A stretch of 64,000 bases of DNA from CAVZYN01 sp963779515 (GTDB lineage: Bacteria; Pseudomonadota; Alphaproteobacteria; Rhizobiales; Hyphomicrobiaceae), in contig CAVZYN010000005.1 of NCBI GenBank assembly GCA_963779515.1, forward strand, positions 124,001 to 188,000. Direction: 5' to 3'. The notes below the pieces were generated by a model that was not told the origin of the DNA, searched no databases, and saw only the letters and a list, made by a program, of their open reading frames with translations. How positions within the stretch are numbered: position 1 is the stretch's first letter; every line of letters starts with the position of its first letter. Shown here piece by piece: positions 8,277-17,364 of this stretch. Both the position numbers and the translations under genes were made by a program.

Positions 8277-10730
8277 CTAGCGCCGCTCGACAAAACTGTC
8301 GACAACCCGTTTCCGGCCCGACGTTTCGAATTCGATCGTCAGCTTATTCCCGTCGACATCAGTCACTTGGCCATAGCCGAACTTCTGATGGAACACCCTA
8401 TCGCCGGTGCTGAAGCTCGCTTCGCTGGTCGACGACGCCACCAATTCGCCTTCGAGCGTGATCGGCTTCTTCGGTGCGGCATCCTTCTTCCAGTTCTGCT
8501 GCGCCCGCTGCCATCCGGGCGTCTGATAGCTCGACCCCTGATCGTCCGCCCGCTCCGCATCGAACCGGCTCGGCCCGAACGGGTTGACCTTGCCGAACCC
8601 GCCGCCAAAATTCTGGTAGGCGCCGCCGAACGGGCTCTTCGCCTCGACCACGGTCACGTGCGCCTCGGGCAGCTCATCGACGAACCGCGACGGTGTCGCC
8701 GATTGATAGAGCCCGCGCGTGCGCCGGTTCTGCGCGAACGACACCTTCGCGCGCCGCTTCGCCCGTGTGATGCCGACATACGCCAGCCGCCGCTCCTCTT
8801 CGAGCCCAGCCAGTCCACTCTCGTCCAGCGACCGCTGATGCGGGAACAGCCCTTCTTCCCAGCCCGGTAGAAACACCGTGTCGAACTCGAGGCCCTTGGC
8901 GCCGTGCAATGTCATCAGCGACACGCGATCACCGTCATTGCCGCTGTCCACGTCCATCACTAGGCTGACGTGTTCGAGAAACGCCGCCAGCGTTTCGAAC
9001 TGATGCATGAACCGCACGAGTTCCTTCAAGTTCTCGAGCCGCGACTGCGCCTGCGGGCTCTTGTCCGCCTGCCACATCGCGGTGTAGCCGCTTTCGTCGA
9101 GGATCAATTCCGCGAGTTCCGTGTGCGGCAGGCTCTCGATTTGGCCGCGCCAGCGCTCGAACGCCGATACAAGATCCGCCAGCGTCTTCCTCGGTTTCGG
9201 CTTCAGCTCCTCCGTCTCCGAGATCTCGCGCGCCGCTTGATAGAGCGGAATTTGCCTGAGCCGCGCCAGCTCGTGCACTTGCGCGACCGTCGAATCACCG
9301 AGCCCGCGCTTTGGCACATTGACGATGCGCTCGAACTTCAGATCGTTGGACGGATTGGCGACCACTTCCAGATACGCAATCGCATCCTTCACTTCCTGCC
9401 GCTCATAGAACCTGGGGCCGCCGATCACGCGATACGGCAGCCCCAGCGTGATGAACCGGTCTTCGAACGCGCGCATCTGGAACGACGCCCGCACCAAGAT
9501 CGCGATCTCGTCGAGCTTGTGCCCGGCCTTGCGCAGCGCCTCGATCTCGTCGCCGATTGTGCGTGCTTCTTCTTCATCGTCCCAAACGCCCGTCACCGCC
9601 ACCTTCGCGCCGAGGTCGTCGTCGGTGAACAGCGTCTTGCCGAGCCGCCCCTTGTTTTGCGCGATCAGCCCCGCCGCCGTCGCCAGGATATGCCCCTTCG
9701 AGCGATAGTTCCGCTCAAGCCTAACGACCGTCGCCCCCGGAAAATCCTTGTCGAAGCGCAGGATGTTGTCCACCTCCGCGCCCCGCCATCCGTAGATCGA
9801 CTGATCGTCATCGCCGACGCAGCACACATTCGGCGATCCCTGCGCCAGCAGCCTGAGCCACAGATACTGCACCACGTTGGTATCCTGATACTCATCCACC
9901 AGGATGTAGCGGAAGCGGCGCTGATAATCCGCCAGCACATCCGGGTTCTCGAGAAACAACCGCAATCCTTCGAGCAGCAGATCGCCGAAGTCCGCGGCAT
10001 TGAGTTCCTTCAACCGCGTCTGATACGCGGCATAAAGCTCGCGGCCCCGGCCGTTGGCGAATGCAAATCCCTCGCCCGGCGGCACCTTATCCGGCGTCAG
10101 TCCGCGATTTTTCCAGCTGTCGATCAGCGACGCCAGCTGCCTTGCCGGCCACCGCTCCTTGTCGATGTTCTCAGCCTCGATCACCTGCTTCATCAGCCGC
10201 AGCTGATCGTCCGGATCCAAAATCGTGAACCCCGACTTCAATCCCACCAGCTCCGCATGCCGCCGCAGAATCTTCACGCCGATCGCATGGAACGTCCCGA
10301 GCCACGGCATCCCCTCGACTGCGCCACCGACCAGATGTCCGATCCGCTCCTTCATCTCGCGCGCGGCCTTGTTCGTGAACGTCACCGCCAGGATCTCGTG
10401 CCCGCGCGCTCGGCCCGACGCCATGATGTGCGCGATCCGCGTCGTCAGCACCCGTGTCTTGCCGGTCCCCGCGCCCGCCAGCACCAGCACCGGCCCATCC
10501 AGCGCCTCGACCGCGCGCTTCTGCTCCGGATTGAGCCCCTGCAGATAAGGCGGCGCCGACGTCTGTAACGCGCGCTGTGAAATCGATCGCCCGGACGTGG
10601 GCGCTGGCGGCGCCTCCACCCGTTGCCGGCGCGCCTCGGGCGGCGGGGTCGCAGGCGCATCCGGCACCGACAGAAGGTTGTCGTCATCCGGCAGCGCGTT
10701 CTCGGATTGTTTTCGATTCGGCGACATCAT
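8277..10730 (-). CDS. uvrD: ATP-dependent DNA helicase UvrD/PcrA type
   Basis: Superfamily 1A 3'-5' helicase for nucleotide excision and mismatch repair, about 817 residues. Seen in order: a proline-rich N-terminus, the Q motif region LNPEQKRAVEA (about residue 68), Walker A GAGTGKTRV, motif II DEYQDTN, motif III YGWRGAE, motif IV ERNYRSKGHI, motif V LMTLHGAKGLEFD and motif VI VGITRAKRRA. The C-terminal FGYGQVTDVDGNKLTIEF segment is the Tudor-like domain found in PcrA/UvrD. Two adjacent ATGs (10730, 10727) and a TTG at 10736 are possible starts. It is divergent from the AsmA gene. Confidence 0.92.
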   Translation of the reverse strand: MMSPNRKQSENALPDDDNLLSVPDAPATPPPEARRQRVEAPPAPTSGRSISQRALQTSAPPYLQGLNPEQKRAVEALDGPVLVLAGAGTGKTRVLTTRIAHIMASGRARGHEILAVTFTNKAAREMKERIGHLVGGAVEGMPWLGTFHAIGVKILRRHAELVGLKSGFTILDPDDQLRLMKQVIEAENIDKERWPARQLASLIDSWKNRGLTPDKVPPGEGFAFANGRGRELYAAYQTRLKELNAADFGDLLLEGLRLFLENPDVLADYQRRFRYILVDEYQDTNVVQYLWLRLLAQGSPNVCCVGDDDQSIYGWRGAEVDNILRFDKDFPGATVVRLERNYRSKGHILATAAGLIAQNKGRLGKTLFTDDDLGAKVAVTGVWDDEEEARTIGDEIEALRKAGHKLDEIAILVRASFQMRAFEDRFITLGLPYRVIGGPRFYERQEVKDAIAYLEVVANPSNDLKFERIVNVPKRGLGDSTVAQVHELARLRQIPLYQAAREISETEELKPKPRKTLADLVSAFERWRGQIESLPHTELAELILDESGYTAMWQADKSPQAQSRLENLKELVRFMHQFETLAAFLEHVSLVMDVDSGNDGDRVSLMTLHGAKGLEFDTVFLPGWEEGLFPHQRSLDESGLAGLEEERRLAYVGITRAKRRAKVSFAQNRRTRGLYQSATPSRFVDELPEAHVTVVEAKSPFGGAYQNFGGGFGKVNPFGPSRFDAERADDQGSSYQTPGWQRAQQNWKKDAAPKKPITLEGELVASSTSEASFSTGDRVFHQKFGYGQVTDVDGNKLTIEFETSGRKRVVDSFVERR

Positions 10731-10939
10731 CTGCAACTATAGCACCTCGACGCCCAGGACAACCGCCCACACCCTGCAGCCCACAAGGCTCTTTTCCCGA
10801 ATCCGCGCGCCGTCACGGAACTCCTTCCCGTAAATACGGGGTCCAAGTTTGCCGTCGGGTGTGCAATAACCATCTTTGGTTCGTGAGCGGCCGGTCGCGG
10901 GACTTGGGGCTGCGGACGTGCGCGATCCGAGGAGCGGCC

Positions 10940-13900
10940 TTGAACAACGTTTTGGTAGGCATCGGCGTGTTGTTGATCGCTGTGCTCGGCGCACTGTTTG
11001 CCGTGCCGCACGTGGTCGACTTCAACCGCTACCGGGGCGTGTTCGAGGAAGAAGCCTCGCGCGTCCTTGGCCGCGAAGTCCGCGTCGGCGGCGCAGTAAA
11101 TCTCCGCCTGCTGCCGACCCCCTATGTCAGCTTCGAGAAAGTCCGCATCGCCGACACCACCGCGACGCTCGGCGAACCGATCTTCAAGGCCGAAAGCTTC
11201 CGCATGTGGCTCTCCGTCCCGCCCTTATTGCGCGGCGTGGTCGAGGCCAACGAAGTTGAAGTCAATGCCCCCGTCATTCGCCTCGTGCTCGACAACAAGG
11301 GCGGCGGCAGCTGGCAATCCCTCGCGCTCGGCAATGCCACATACTTGCCGAAGGAGGTCGCGCTGCAATCCGTGCGCATCACCGACGGCCTCATTGCGAT
11401 CCACAACGAGAACGGCGACGAACGCACACGCGTCGAAAAAATCTCCGGCGAACTGGCCTCGCCGGCCATCGAAGGCCCCTATCGGTTCCGCGGTACCTAC
11501 GGCGCCGGTGCAACGCTGCGCGATGTCCGTCTCTCTACCTCCCGCCCCGAACCCGACGGCAGCATCCGCTTCAAGTCGCAGATCAAGACCCTCGAAAACA
11601 ACGCGCTGTACACGCTCGACGCCCGCCTGATCGACGGCCTGCAACAGCCACGCATCGAAGGTGAGATCCTCGGCCAGATCCCGATGACAGGATCCGCCGC
11701 GACGACGGCGAAATCCGCAAAGCCCGCGGGTGGCGAGCCGGCGGCTGAGCTCCGCGCCGGCATCAAGGCCGACACCGGCGGCCTGCAGCTCTCCGATCTC
11801 GCCATTACGCTCGAGCAAGGCCGCGAACCGCAGATTATCACCGGCACCGCCAAGGCAACCTTCGGCGACCGCATCGCCATCACCACTGATCTCAACGCCA
11901 AATGGCTCGACCTCGACCGCCTCAGCGGTGGCGCCAGCGGCCAAGGCCCGATCGCCGGCGCCCATCGCTTCCTCGGCGACTTGCATCGCCTCGTGCCCAC
12001 CGGCGGCACCACCCGCTCGACCTTCGCCATCGAGCAAGCCGTGCTCGGCGGTGACTCCATCAGCAACGTCAAGGCCTCGATCGGCCGCATCGGCGACCAG
12101 CTCGTCATCGACGAACTGTCAGCCGGCCTGCCGGGCGCCAGCCGCGGCGACATACGCGGCGTCGTCACCGGCGTCGGCGACGCCACCACGCTGCAAGGCC
12201 GCGTCACCGTTCGCGGCGCCAGCATCGCCCGCTTCGCCAACTGGTTCACCGGCAAGCAGGCCCTGTTCGATGCCACCAACGATGGCGGCTTCGGCGTCGT
12301 CGCCGATCTCGTCGGCGTCAACGGCGCGATCGAAGCCCGCAATCTCGTCGGCGAGCTCGCCGGCACCGCCTTGACCGGCGACGTCGCCTACGTCTGGTCC
12401 GGCCGCCGCGCCCTAACTGCGCAACTCATCGGCCCCAAGCTCGACATCACGCCGTTCCTGACCCAGCGCCTCACCATCGCCCAGCTCCTCGCTCAGGCCA
12501 GCGGTGCTGCCTCCCTAGGCACTGCTCCACAAGCCACAGTGCAGCAGGCCGCGATACCACCTCTCGACACCAAGATCAGTCTGCGCACCGGCGAACTCAT
12601 CGCCCCCGGCCGCCGCTATCGCAACGTCGCCGCCGAAATCGAATTCAATTCCGGCGTCATGCGCGTCCCGTTGCTCCAGCTCGAAGGCGATGGCGGCGCG
12701 AGCCTCGAGATCGACGGTGATCTCCAGCCCGACACCGTCGGACGCAAAGGCACCATCCGCGCCGTCGCGACCGCCGCGACCCCCGCCGCACTCGCCCTCA
12801 TTACAGAACTGCTCGACCTTCCGCCCGATCTCGCGCGCACTGCCGAACGGCTGCCGGCGGCGCTGCCCCTGCGACTCGCCGGCACCCTCAAGCTCGCGGC
12901 CGCTGAAAAATCCACCTCCGAGCTCGTCATCGATGGCGATCTCGCGAGCACGCGCCTCTCCGCCACCGTGCGCCTCGACGGCACGCCGCAAAATTGGCGC
13001 GCGGTGCCGCTGGACGCCGCCATCACGCTCGCTGGCCCCGAAGCAAGCCGCATTCTCGCAGCCGTCACTGGCCTCGACTCTGGCGCGCTGGCCAAATCCA
13101 AAGATGCCCACACCATTCGCCTCAATGTCACCGGCAACGCCAAGTCACGCCTTGACGTCAATGGCCTCGCCGAAGGCGCCAACCTCAAGCTGGCGCTCGC
13201 CGGTTCGATCGAACCCGAGGCGCGCGAACCCGCCCTCGCCGGCGACTTGACCGTCACCACCAGCGATGGCGGCCGCCTCGCGGCATTACTCCCCGGCTTA
13301 TCGCGCATCGCCCTGGCCACGACCCCGATCGCCGGCGCAGCGCGCGTCGTGATCGGCCCCAATCGCACCGAGTTCCACGACATCAGCGCCAAGGTGGGCG
13401 CCAGCATGGTCGCCGGCGCGCTCCGCTCCGAGGCTGCCGGCACCGCCACCCGCATCGACGGCAATCTCAAGGTCTCGACCCTGCGCGTTGCCCACCTTCT
13501 GGCGCCGCTTCTCCTGCAGCGTTCGGAAGCCGCGAGCCAAGCCGCCGCGATCCTCAGCGGCCAATCCGTGATCTGGCCAGATGAGCAGCTCGATCTCGCG
13601 GTCCTCGACACTGTCAGCGGCGGCGTCCGCCTCGACATCGATCGGCTCGATCTCGGCGCCGGTGCCGAACTGGCCAATGCCGTCCTCAATCTCGCCCTCG
13701 CCAAGGACCGCTTCGAACTGCGCACCCTCGACGGCCGCGGCCTCGGTGGCACCTGGACGGGCGCCATGAAGCTCGAGCGTCAACCAGCCGGCACCGCACT
13801 GTCCGGCCTCCTGCGCCTCACCAACGGCACCATCGGGTCTCTCGTCCGCGACGCCACGGACAAAGCCACCGCCACCGGGCAGGCCAGCGGCCTTCTGACC

Positions 13901-14803
13901 TTCGCCGGCCGCGGCCTGTCGCCTCGCGCCATCGTCGCGTCGCTCACCGGCAGTGGCTCGATCGACACCGGCGCCATCCGCTTTTCGAGTCTCACGCCCG
14001 CGACCATTCGCGCCGCCGCCAACGACGTCCTGAAGGCCGACGCCGAACTGATGTTCGAGCGCCTGCAAGAGACCTTGAAGTCGCAAAGCGGCGCCAACGC
14101 CATGACCATGACGCCGCGCCGCATCGCCGTCGAGTTCGCCGACGGATTGCTCAAGCTCGCGCCTGTCACCATCGAGTCCGCCGACGGCAAGATCGCCGCT
14201 GACGCCCACCTTGATCTCCAATCCCTGCGCGTCCAAAGCACCTGGCGAATCGAGACCACCGCCAAGATCGAGGGCCGCACCGGCAAAGCCGCCGATCCGC
14301 TTCCGGCCGTCACGCTCGCCTACGCCGGCCCTGTCGCGGCCCTCGGACGCATCGAGCCGCGCATCACCTCTGACGCGCTCGCCCGCGAACTGAGCGTGCG
14401 CCGCATCGAGCGCGACGTCGAGGAACTCGAACGTCTCCGCCGCCTCGATGAGGAGCGCGCCCGCGACGACGCCGAACGCCGCCGCGCCGAGGACGCCGCC
14501 CGCAAAGCCGCCGAGGAAGCCGCACGCCAGAGCGCACTCTCGCCACCTGTTGAAGTGCTCGGCCCCCAAAGCCCAGGTGCCAACCAAGCCCGGACCCAAC
14601 CGCTGGAGCAGCCGGTCATTCCGCCGTTCGTTACCGCGCCGCCTGTGCCCGCCGCCGAAGCCCCGGCGTTCAATCCACCCGATCCGGGCACACCACTACC
14701 GCAAATCATCCGCCCGCCGCAGCGCGCGCCCCCGCAACCACAACAAAAGCTCCGCCCTCTCAGCGCCGAAGAAATAAAACGCCTCTTCGGCGGCGGCGGC
14801 TGA
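10940..14803 (+). CDS. AsmA family protein, envelope biogenesis (1287 aa)
   Basis: I chose the TTG at 10940 because GGAG lies five bases before it and it places a transmembrane anchor at once (VLVGIGVLLIAVLGALFAVP). The AsmA-type N-terminus follows (VDFNRYRGVFEEEASRVLGR, then LRLLPTPYVSFEKVRI). The long middle is beta-rich, as in AsmA/TamB-like proteins thought to bridge the inner and outer membranes and move lipids. About residues 1140-1190 are a highly charged coiled coil (ERLRRLDEERARDDAERRRA), and the last 90 residues are proline-rich. The frame is open to 10577, but that region lies opposite uvrD and is not coding. The roughly 210-base gap to uvrD should hold both promoters. Confidence 0.87.
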   Translation: MNNVLVGIGVLLIAVLGALFAVPHVVDFNRYRGVFEEEASRVLGREVRVGGAVNLRLLPTPYVSFEKVRIADTTATLGEPIFKAESFRMWLSVPPLLRGVVEANEVEVNAPVIRLVLDNKGGGSWQSLALGNATYLPKEVALQSVRITDGLIAIHNENGDERTRVEKISGELASPAIEGPYRFRGTYGAGATLRDVRLSTSRPEPDGSIRFKSQIKTLENNALYTLDARLIDGLQQPRIEGEILGQIPMTGSAATTAKSAKPAGGEPAAELRAGIKADTGGLQLSDLAITLEQGREPQIITGTAKATFGDRIAITTDLNAKWLDLDRLSGGASGQGPIAGAHRFLGDLHRLVPTGGTTRSTFAIEQAVLGGDSISNVKASIGRIGDQLVIDELSAGLPGASRGDIRGVVTGVGDATTLQGRVTVRGASIARFANWFTGKQALFDATNDGGFGVVADLVGVNGAIEARNLVGELAGTALTGDVAYVWSGRRALTAQLIGPKLDITPFLTQRLTIAQLLAQASGAASLGTAPQATVQQAAIPPLDTKISLRTGELIAPGRRYRNVAAEIEFNSGVMRVPLLQLEGDGGASLEIDGDLQPDTVGRKGTIRAVATAATPAALALITELLDLPPDLARTAERLPAALPLRLAGTLKLAAAEKSTSELVIDGDLASTRLSATVRLDGTPQNWRAVPLDAAITLAGPEASRILAAVTGLDSGALAKSKDAHTIRLNVTGNAKSRLDVNGLAEGANLKLALAGSIEPEAREPALAGDLTVTTSDGGRLAALLPGLSRIALATTPIAGAARVVIGPNRTEFHDISAKVGASMVAGALRSEAAGTATRIDGNLKVSTLRVAHLLAPLLLQRSEAASQAAAILSGQSVIWPDEQLDLAVLDTVSGGVRLDIDRLDLGAGAELANAVLNLALAKDRFELRTLDGRGLGGTWTGAMKLERQPAGTALSGLLRLTNGTIGSLVRDATDKATATGQASGLLTFAGRGLSPRAIVASLTGSGSIDTGAIRFSSLTPATIRAAANDVLKADAELMFERLQETLKSQSGANAMTMTPRRIAVEFADGLLKLAPVTIESADGKIAADAHLDLQSLRVQSTWRIETTAKIEGRTGKAADPLPAVTLAYAGPVAALGRIEPRITSDALARELSVRRIERDVEELERLRRLDEERARDDAERRRAEDAARKAAEEAARQSALSPPVEVLGPQSPGANQARTQPLEQPVIPPFVTAPPVPAAEAPAFNPPDPGTPLPQIIRPPQRAPPQPQQKLRPLSAEEIKRLFGGGG

Positions 14804-14903
14804 TACACCCTTGCGTGCCTGCGCGACGCAAACCTTCAGCGCCGATGTCGGCAATCACGTCATCCGCCGATTGCGAATCACCAAAATCCTCCAGATCAAG
14901 CCT

Positions 14904-14931
14904 CCATCAGTATAAGTCTTGTAACTGATGG
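14904..14931. promoter_or_regulatory. Stem-loop upstream of the tolC-like gene
   Basis: A perfect inverted repeat, CCATCAGT (14904-14911) and ACTGATGG (14924-14931), with a 12-base loop. No T-run follows, so it is a weak terminator candidate for the AsmA gene. It lies about 80 bases before the start of the export cluster, where an operator or 5' UTR structure would sit. Confidence 0.35.
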
Positions 14932-15008
14932 GGCAATTCAATCCGGGCGCGTTACATTATGCGACGCGGCCGTATTATGTCATTGTCGGCCAAGTTCGAT
15001 TCGCGTCG

Positions 15009-16586
15009 ATGCCTGTTTGCGTGAACACCCGTAACAAGCAACCGAGGCGTATCGTGCCCCATCCGACCCGCGCGCTGAAAAACAGCGCTTTTGCCATTTG
15101 TATCAGCGCGGCGGTTCTAACGGGCTGCGCCGTGGAGCCCTCGCCGCTCTCCGAGCAGGAGATGTCGGTCGCCGCCATCGATCGCGCCTCGCGCGTAACC
15201 ACCGATCAGGAAACGATCACCAACGCCATTGACCTCTACGAGGCGATCGCCCGCGCGATCAAATATAACCTCGACACCGAAGTCGAGAAGGCTGAAATCG
15301 CGCTCCGCTACTCCGAATTGAACCTGGCGCACTTCAATCTGCTGCCCCAGGCCGTCGCCAACTCGGGCTTTACCGCGCGCGACAAGTTCAATGCCTCATC
15401 CAGCTACAACGTCCTGACCAACACCCAGAATTTCGGCGCCTCCACGTCGCAGGAGAAGCGCTTCTCCACGTCCGACCTGACGTTCTCGTGGCATGTCCTC
15501 GACTTCGGTCTCTCCTACGTCCGCGCCCGGCAAGCGGCCGACAAGGCGCTGATCGCCCAGGAACTGCGCCGCAAGGTCGTCCACCGCGTCGTCGAGGACG
15601 TCCGCTCCGCGTACTGGCGCGCCGTCAGTTCCGAGCGGCTCATCGGTCGCCTCAAGTCGCTGGAGCATCGCGTTGCAACGACCTTGCGCGACACCCGCAC
15701 GATCTCCGCCGACAAGCAGGCCTCGCCGATCACCGCGATCACCTACGAACGCGAGTTGGTCGAGATCAAGCGCACCATTCAAGAGCTCCAGCGCGAACTG
15801 ATCGTCGCCAAGTCGCAGCTTGCAGCACTGATGAACGTCAAGCCTGGCACCCACTTCAGCCTGGTGCTGCCGCTGCGCCGCACCGTCAATCTGGCCTTGA
15901 AAGTGCCGCTGCAAGGTATGATCGATCTGGCCTTGGAAGAGCGCCCCGAGCTGCGCGAGGTCACCCTCAAGCAACGCATCAACACGCAGGAAGCCCACGC
16001 CGCCTTGCTCGAATTGCTGCCCGGCCTGCAGCTCTACGCCGGCACCAACTTCGACAGCAACGACTTCCTCTACCAGAGCAATTGGCTGAGCTGGGGCGCC
16101 AAGGCGAGCTGGAACGTGATGAAGGTGTTCCAGTATCCGCGCCGCCGCGAAGTCGTCGAGGACCAGGACGCGCTGCTCGACAAGCGCGCCCTCGCTCTCA
16201 CCATGGCGGTCATGACGCAGGTCCACGTCAGCCGCGCGCGCTTCTATCACTTGAAGAAGGAACTCGTCACCGCCGGCGAGTATCACAACGTGCAGAAGCG
16301 CCTCGTTGAACAGATGCGCGCCGAATCCAAGGCCGACCGCATCAGTCAGCAGACGCTGATCCGCGAAGAAATGAACATGCTGGTCGCCGACGCCAAGCTC
16401 GATGTCGCCTACGCGAGCCTCCAGAGCGCCTTCGCCAACACCTATGCGGCCATCGGCCTCGACCCATATCGTGATGACCTCGACACCAACCAAAGCGTGC
16501 GCGCGCTGTCGCAGTCGCTGCGTGGCGTCTGGTTCGAACGCGGGGACTACAGTGCAAAACTCAAGCAAACCGCGGCACTGCGCTGA
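15009..16586 (+). CDS. TolC-like outer-membrane channel lipoprotein (525 aa)
   Basis: This is an outer-membrane efflux protein of the TolC type. The N-terminus from ATG 15009 has a basic stretch, a hydrophobic core and a lipobox LTGC at about residues 37-40, so it is probably lipid-anchored like OprM-class channels. Two halves of alternating long helices and short strands follow, with typical phrases such as LARLAIKYN-like AIARAIKYNLDTEVEKAE and ALEERPELREVTLKQ. An upstream ATG at 14928 is possible but gives an unusually long pre-lipobox segment. Its stop overlaps the next gene by 35 bases, making it the first gene of the export operon. Confidence 0.87.
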   Translation: MPVCVNTRNKQPRRIVPHPTRALKNSAFAICISAAVLTGCAVEPSPLSEQEMSVAAIDRASRVTTDQETITNAIDLYEAIARAIKYNLDTEVEKAEIALRYSELNLAHFNLLPQAVANSGFTARDKFNASSSYNVLTNTQNFGASTSQEKRFSTSDLTFSWHVLDFGLSYVRARQAADKALIAQELRRKVVHRVVEDVRSAYWRAVSSERLIGRLKSLEHRVATTLRDTRTISADKQASPITAITYERELVEIKRTIQELQRELIVAKSQLAALMNVKPGTHFSLVLPLRRTVNLALKVPLQGMIDLALEERPELREVTLKQRINTQEAHAALLELLPGLQLYAGTNFDSNDFLYQSNWLSWGAKASWNVMKVFQYPRRREVVEDQDALLDKRALALTMAVMTQVHVSRARFYHLKKELVTAGEYHNVQKRLVEQMRAESKADRISQQTLIREEMNMLVADAKLDVAYASLQSAFANTYAAIGLDPYRDDLDTNQSVRALSQSLRGVWFERGDYSAKLKQTAALR

Positions 16587-17364
16587 AAAGCCGGCGCCCA
16601 AGCGGCGTTGCCGAACTGCAGCGCCGCGCTCCATCGCGCTTGCGGCCTGCCTCATTGCGGCTTTCGGCTCGGAATTTGCTCCGGCCGTTGACGCGCTAGA
16701 GCCGGTGCGCGGTATCGTGCGCGCGGCCGAGCAGGCGCAGATCTCCACCGAGCTGCCCTCGCGCGTCACCCAGCTCACCTTCAAACCCGGCCAGCAGTTC
16801 CGCAAAGGCGATCTGCTGGTCGAGTTCGATTGCCGCCGTCAGCAGGCGGAACTGGCCTCCGCCGACGCGCAACTGCGTGAAATGCGGTTGACCCTCGACA
16901 ATCACGTCTATCTCGAAAAGCTGAAGGCCGCCGGCAAACAGGATGTCGAAGTCTCCCGCGCGCGCGCCGACAAGGCCGCCGCCGAAGCCGACGTCCTGCG
17001 CTTGCGCCTCGAGCAATGCAAGGTCATCGCCCCCTTCGACGGCCGCATCGTCGACCTTGGCATTTCCGTGCATGAACTCCCGGCGCCCGGCCGTCCCTTC
17101 ATCCGCATCATCCGCGACAGCCAACTCGAGATCGAATTGATTATCCCATCGCCCTGGCTCCGCTGGCTCGATGTCGGCGCGGCCTTCACCTTCGCCATCG
17201 ACGAGACCGGCGAAACCATAACGGGCAAGGTCGAGCGCATCGGCGGCGCCGTCGACCCCGTCAGCCAAACCATCAAGGTCGTGGGCGTGTTCGAGGGCGT
17301 GCGCAAGCGTGTGCTTGCCGGCATGAGCGGCAGCGCGCAATTTGTGCGGGCCGCCCGCCCATGA
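16552..17364 (+). CDS. HlyD/RND-type periplasmic adaptor (270 aa)
   Basis: Membrane-fusion-type adaptor that would join an inner-membrane component to the TolC-like channel. A GTG at 16552 follows GGGGA and gives a signal-like segment (APRSIALAACLIAAFG). The lipoyl half-motif QISTELPSRVTQLTFKPGQ lies near residues 60-80, a short helical hairpin at about 95-145, the second lipoyl half (CKVIAPFDGRIVDLGI) near 150 and a beta-barrel domain after that (LEIELIIPSPWLRWL). It is shorter than classical HlyD because the hairpin is only about 50 residues. It overlaps the flanking genes at both ends. Confidence 0.85.
   Translation: MQNSSKPRHCAEKPAPKRRCRTAAPRSIALAACLIAAFGSEFAPAVDALEPVRGIVRAAEQAQISTELPSRVTQLTFKPGQQFRKGDLLVEFDCRRQQAELASADAQLREMRLTLDNHVYLEKLKAAGKQDVEVSRARADKAAAEADVLRLRLEQCKVIAPFDGRIVDLGISVHELPAPGRPFIRIIRDSQLEIELIIPSPWLRWLDVGAAFTFAIDETGETITGKVERIGGAVDPVSQTIKVVGVFEGVRKRVLAGMSGSAQFVRAARP

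Noticed and set aside
13298..14599. Minus-strand open frame of 433 codons
   Set aside because: Antisense to the AsmA gene with no recognisable motif.
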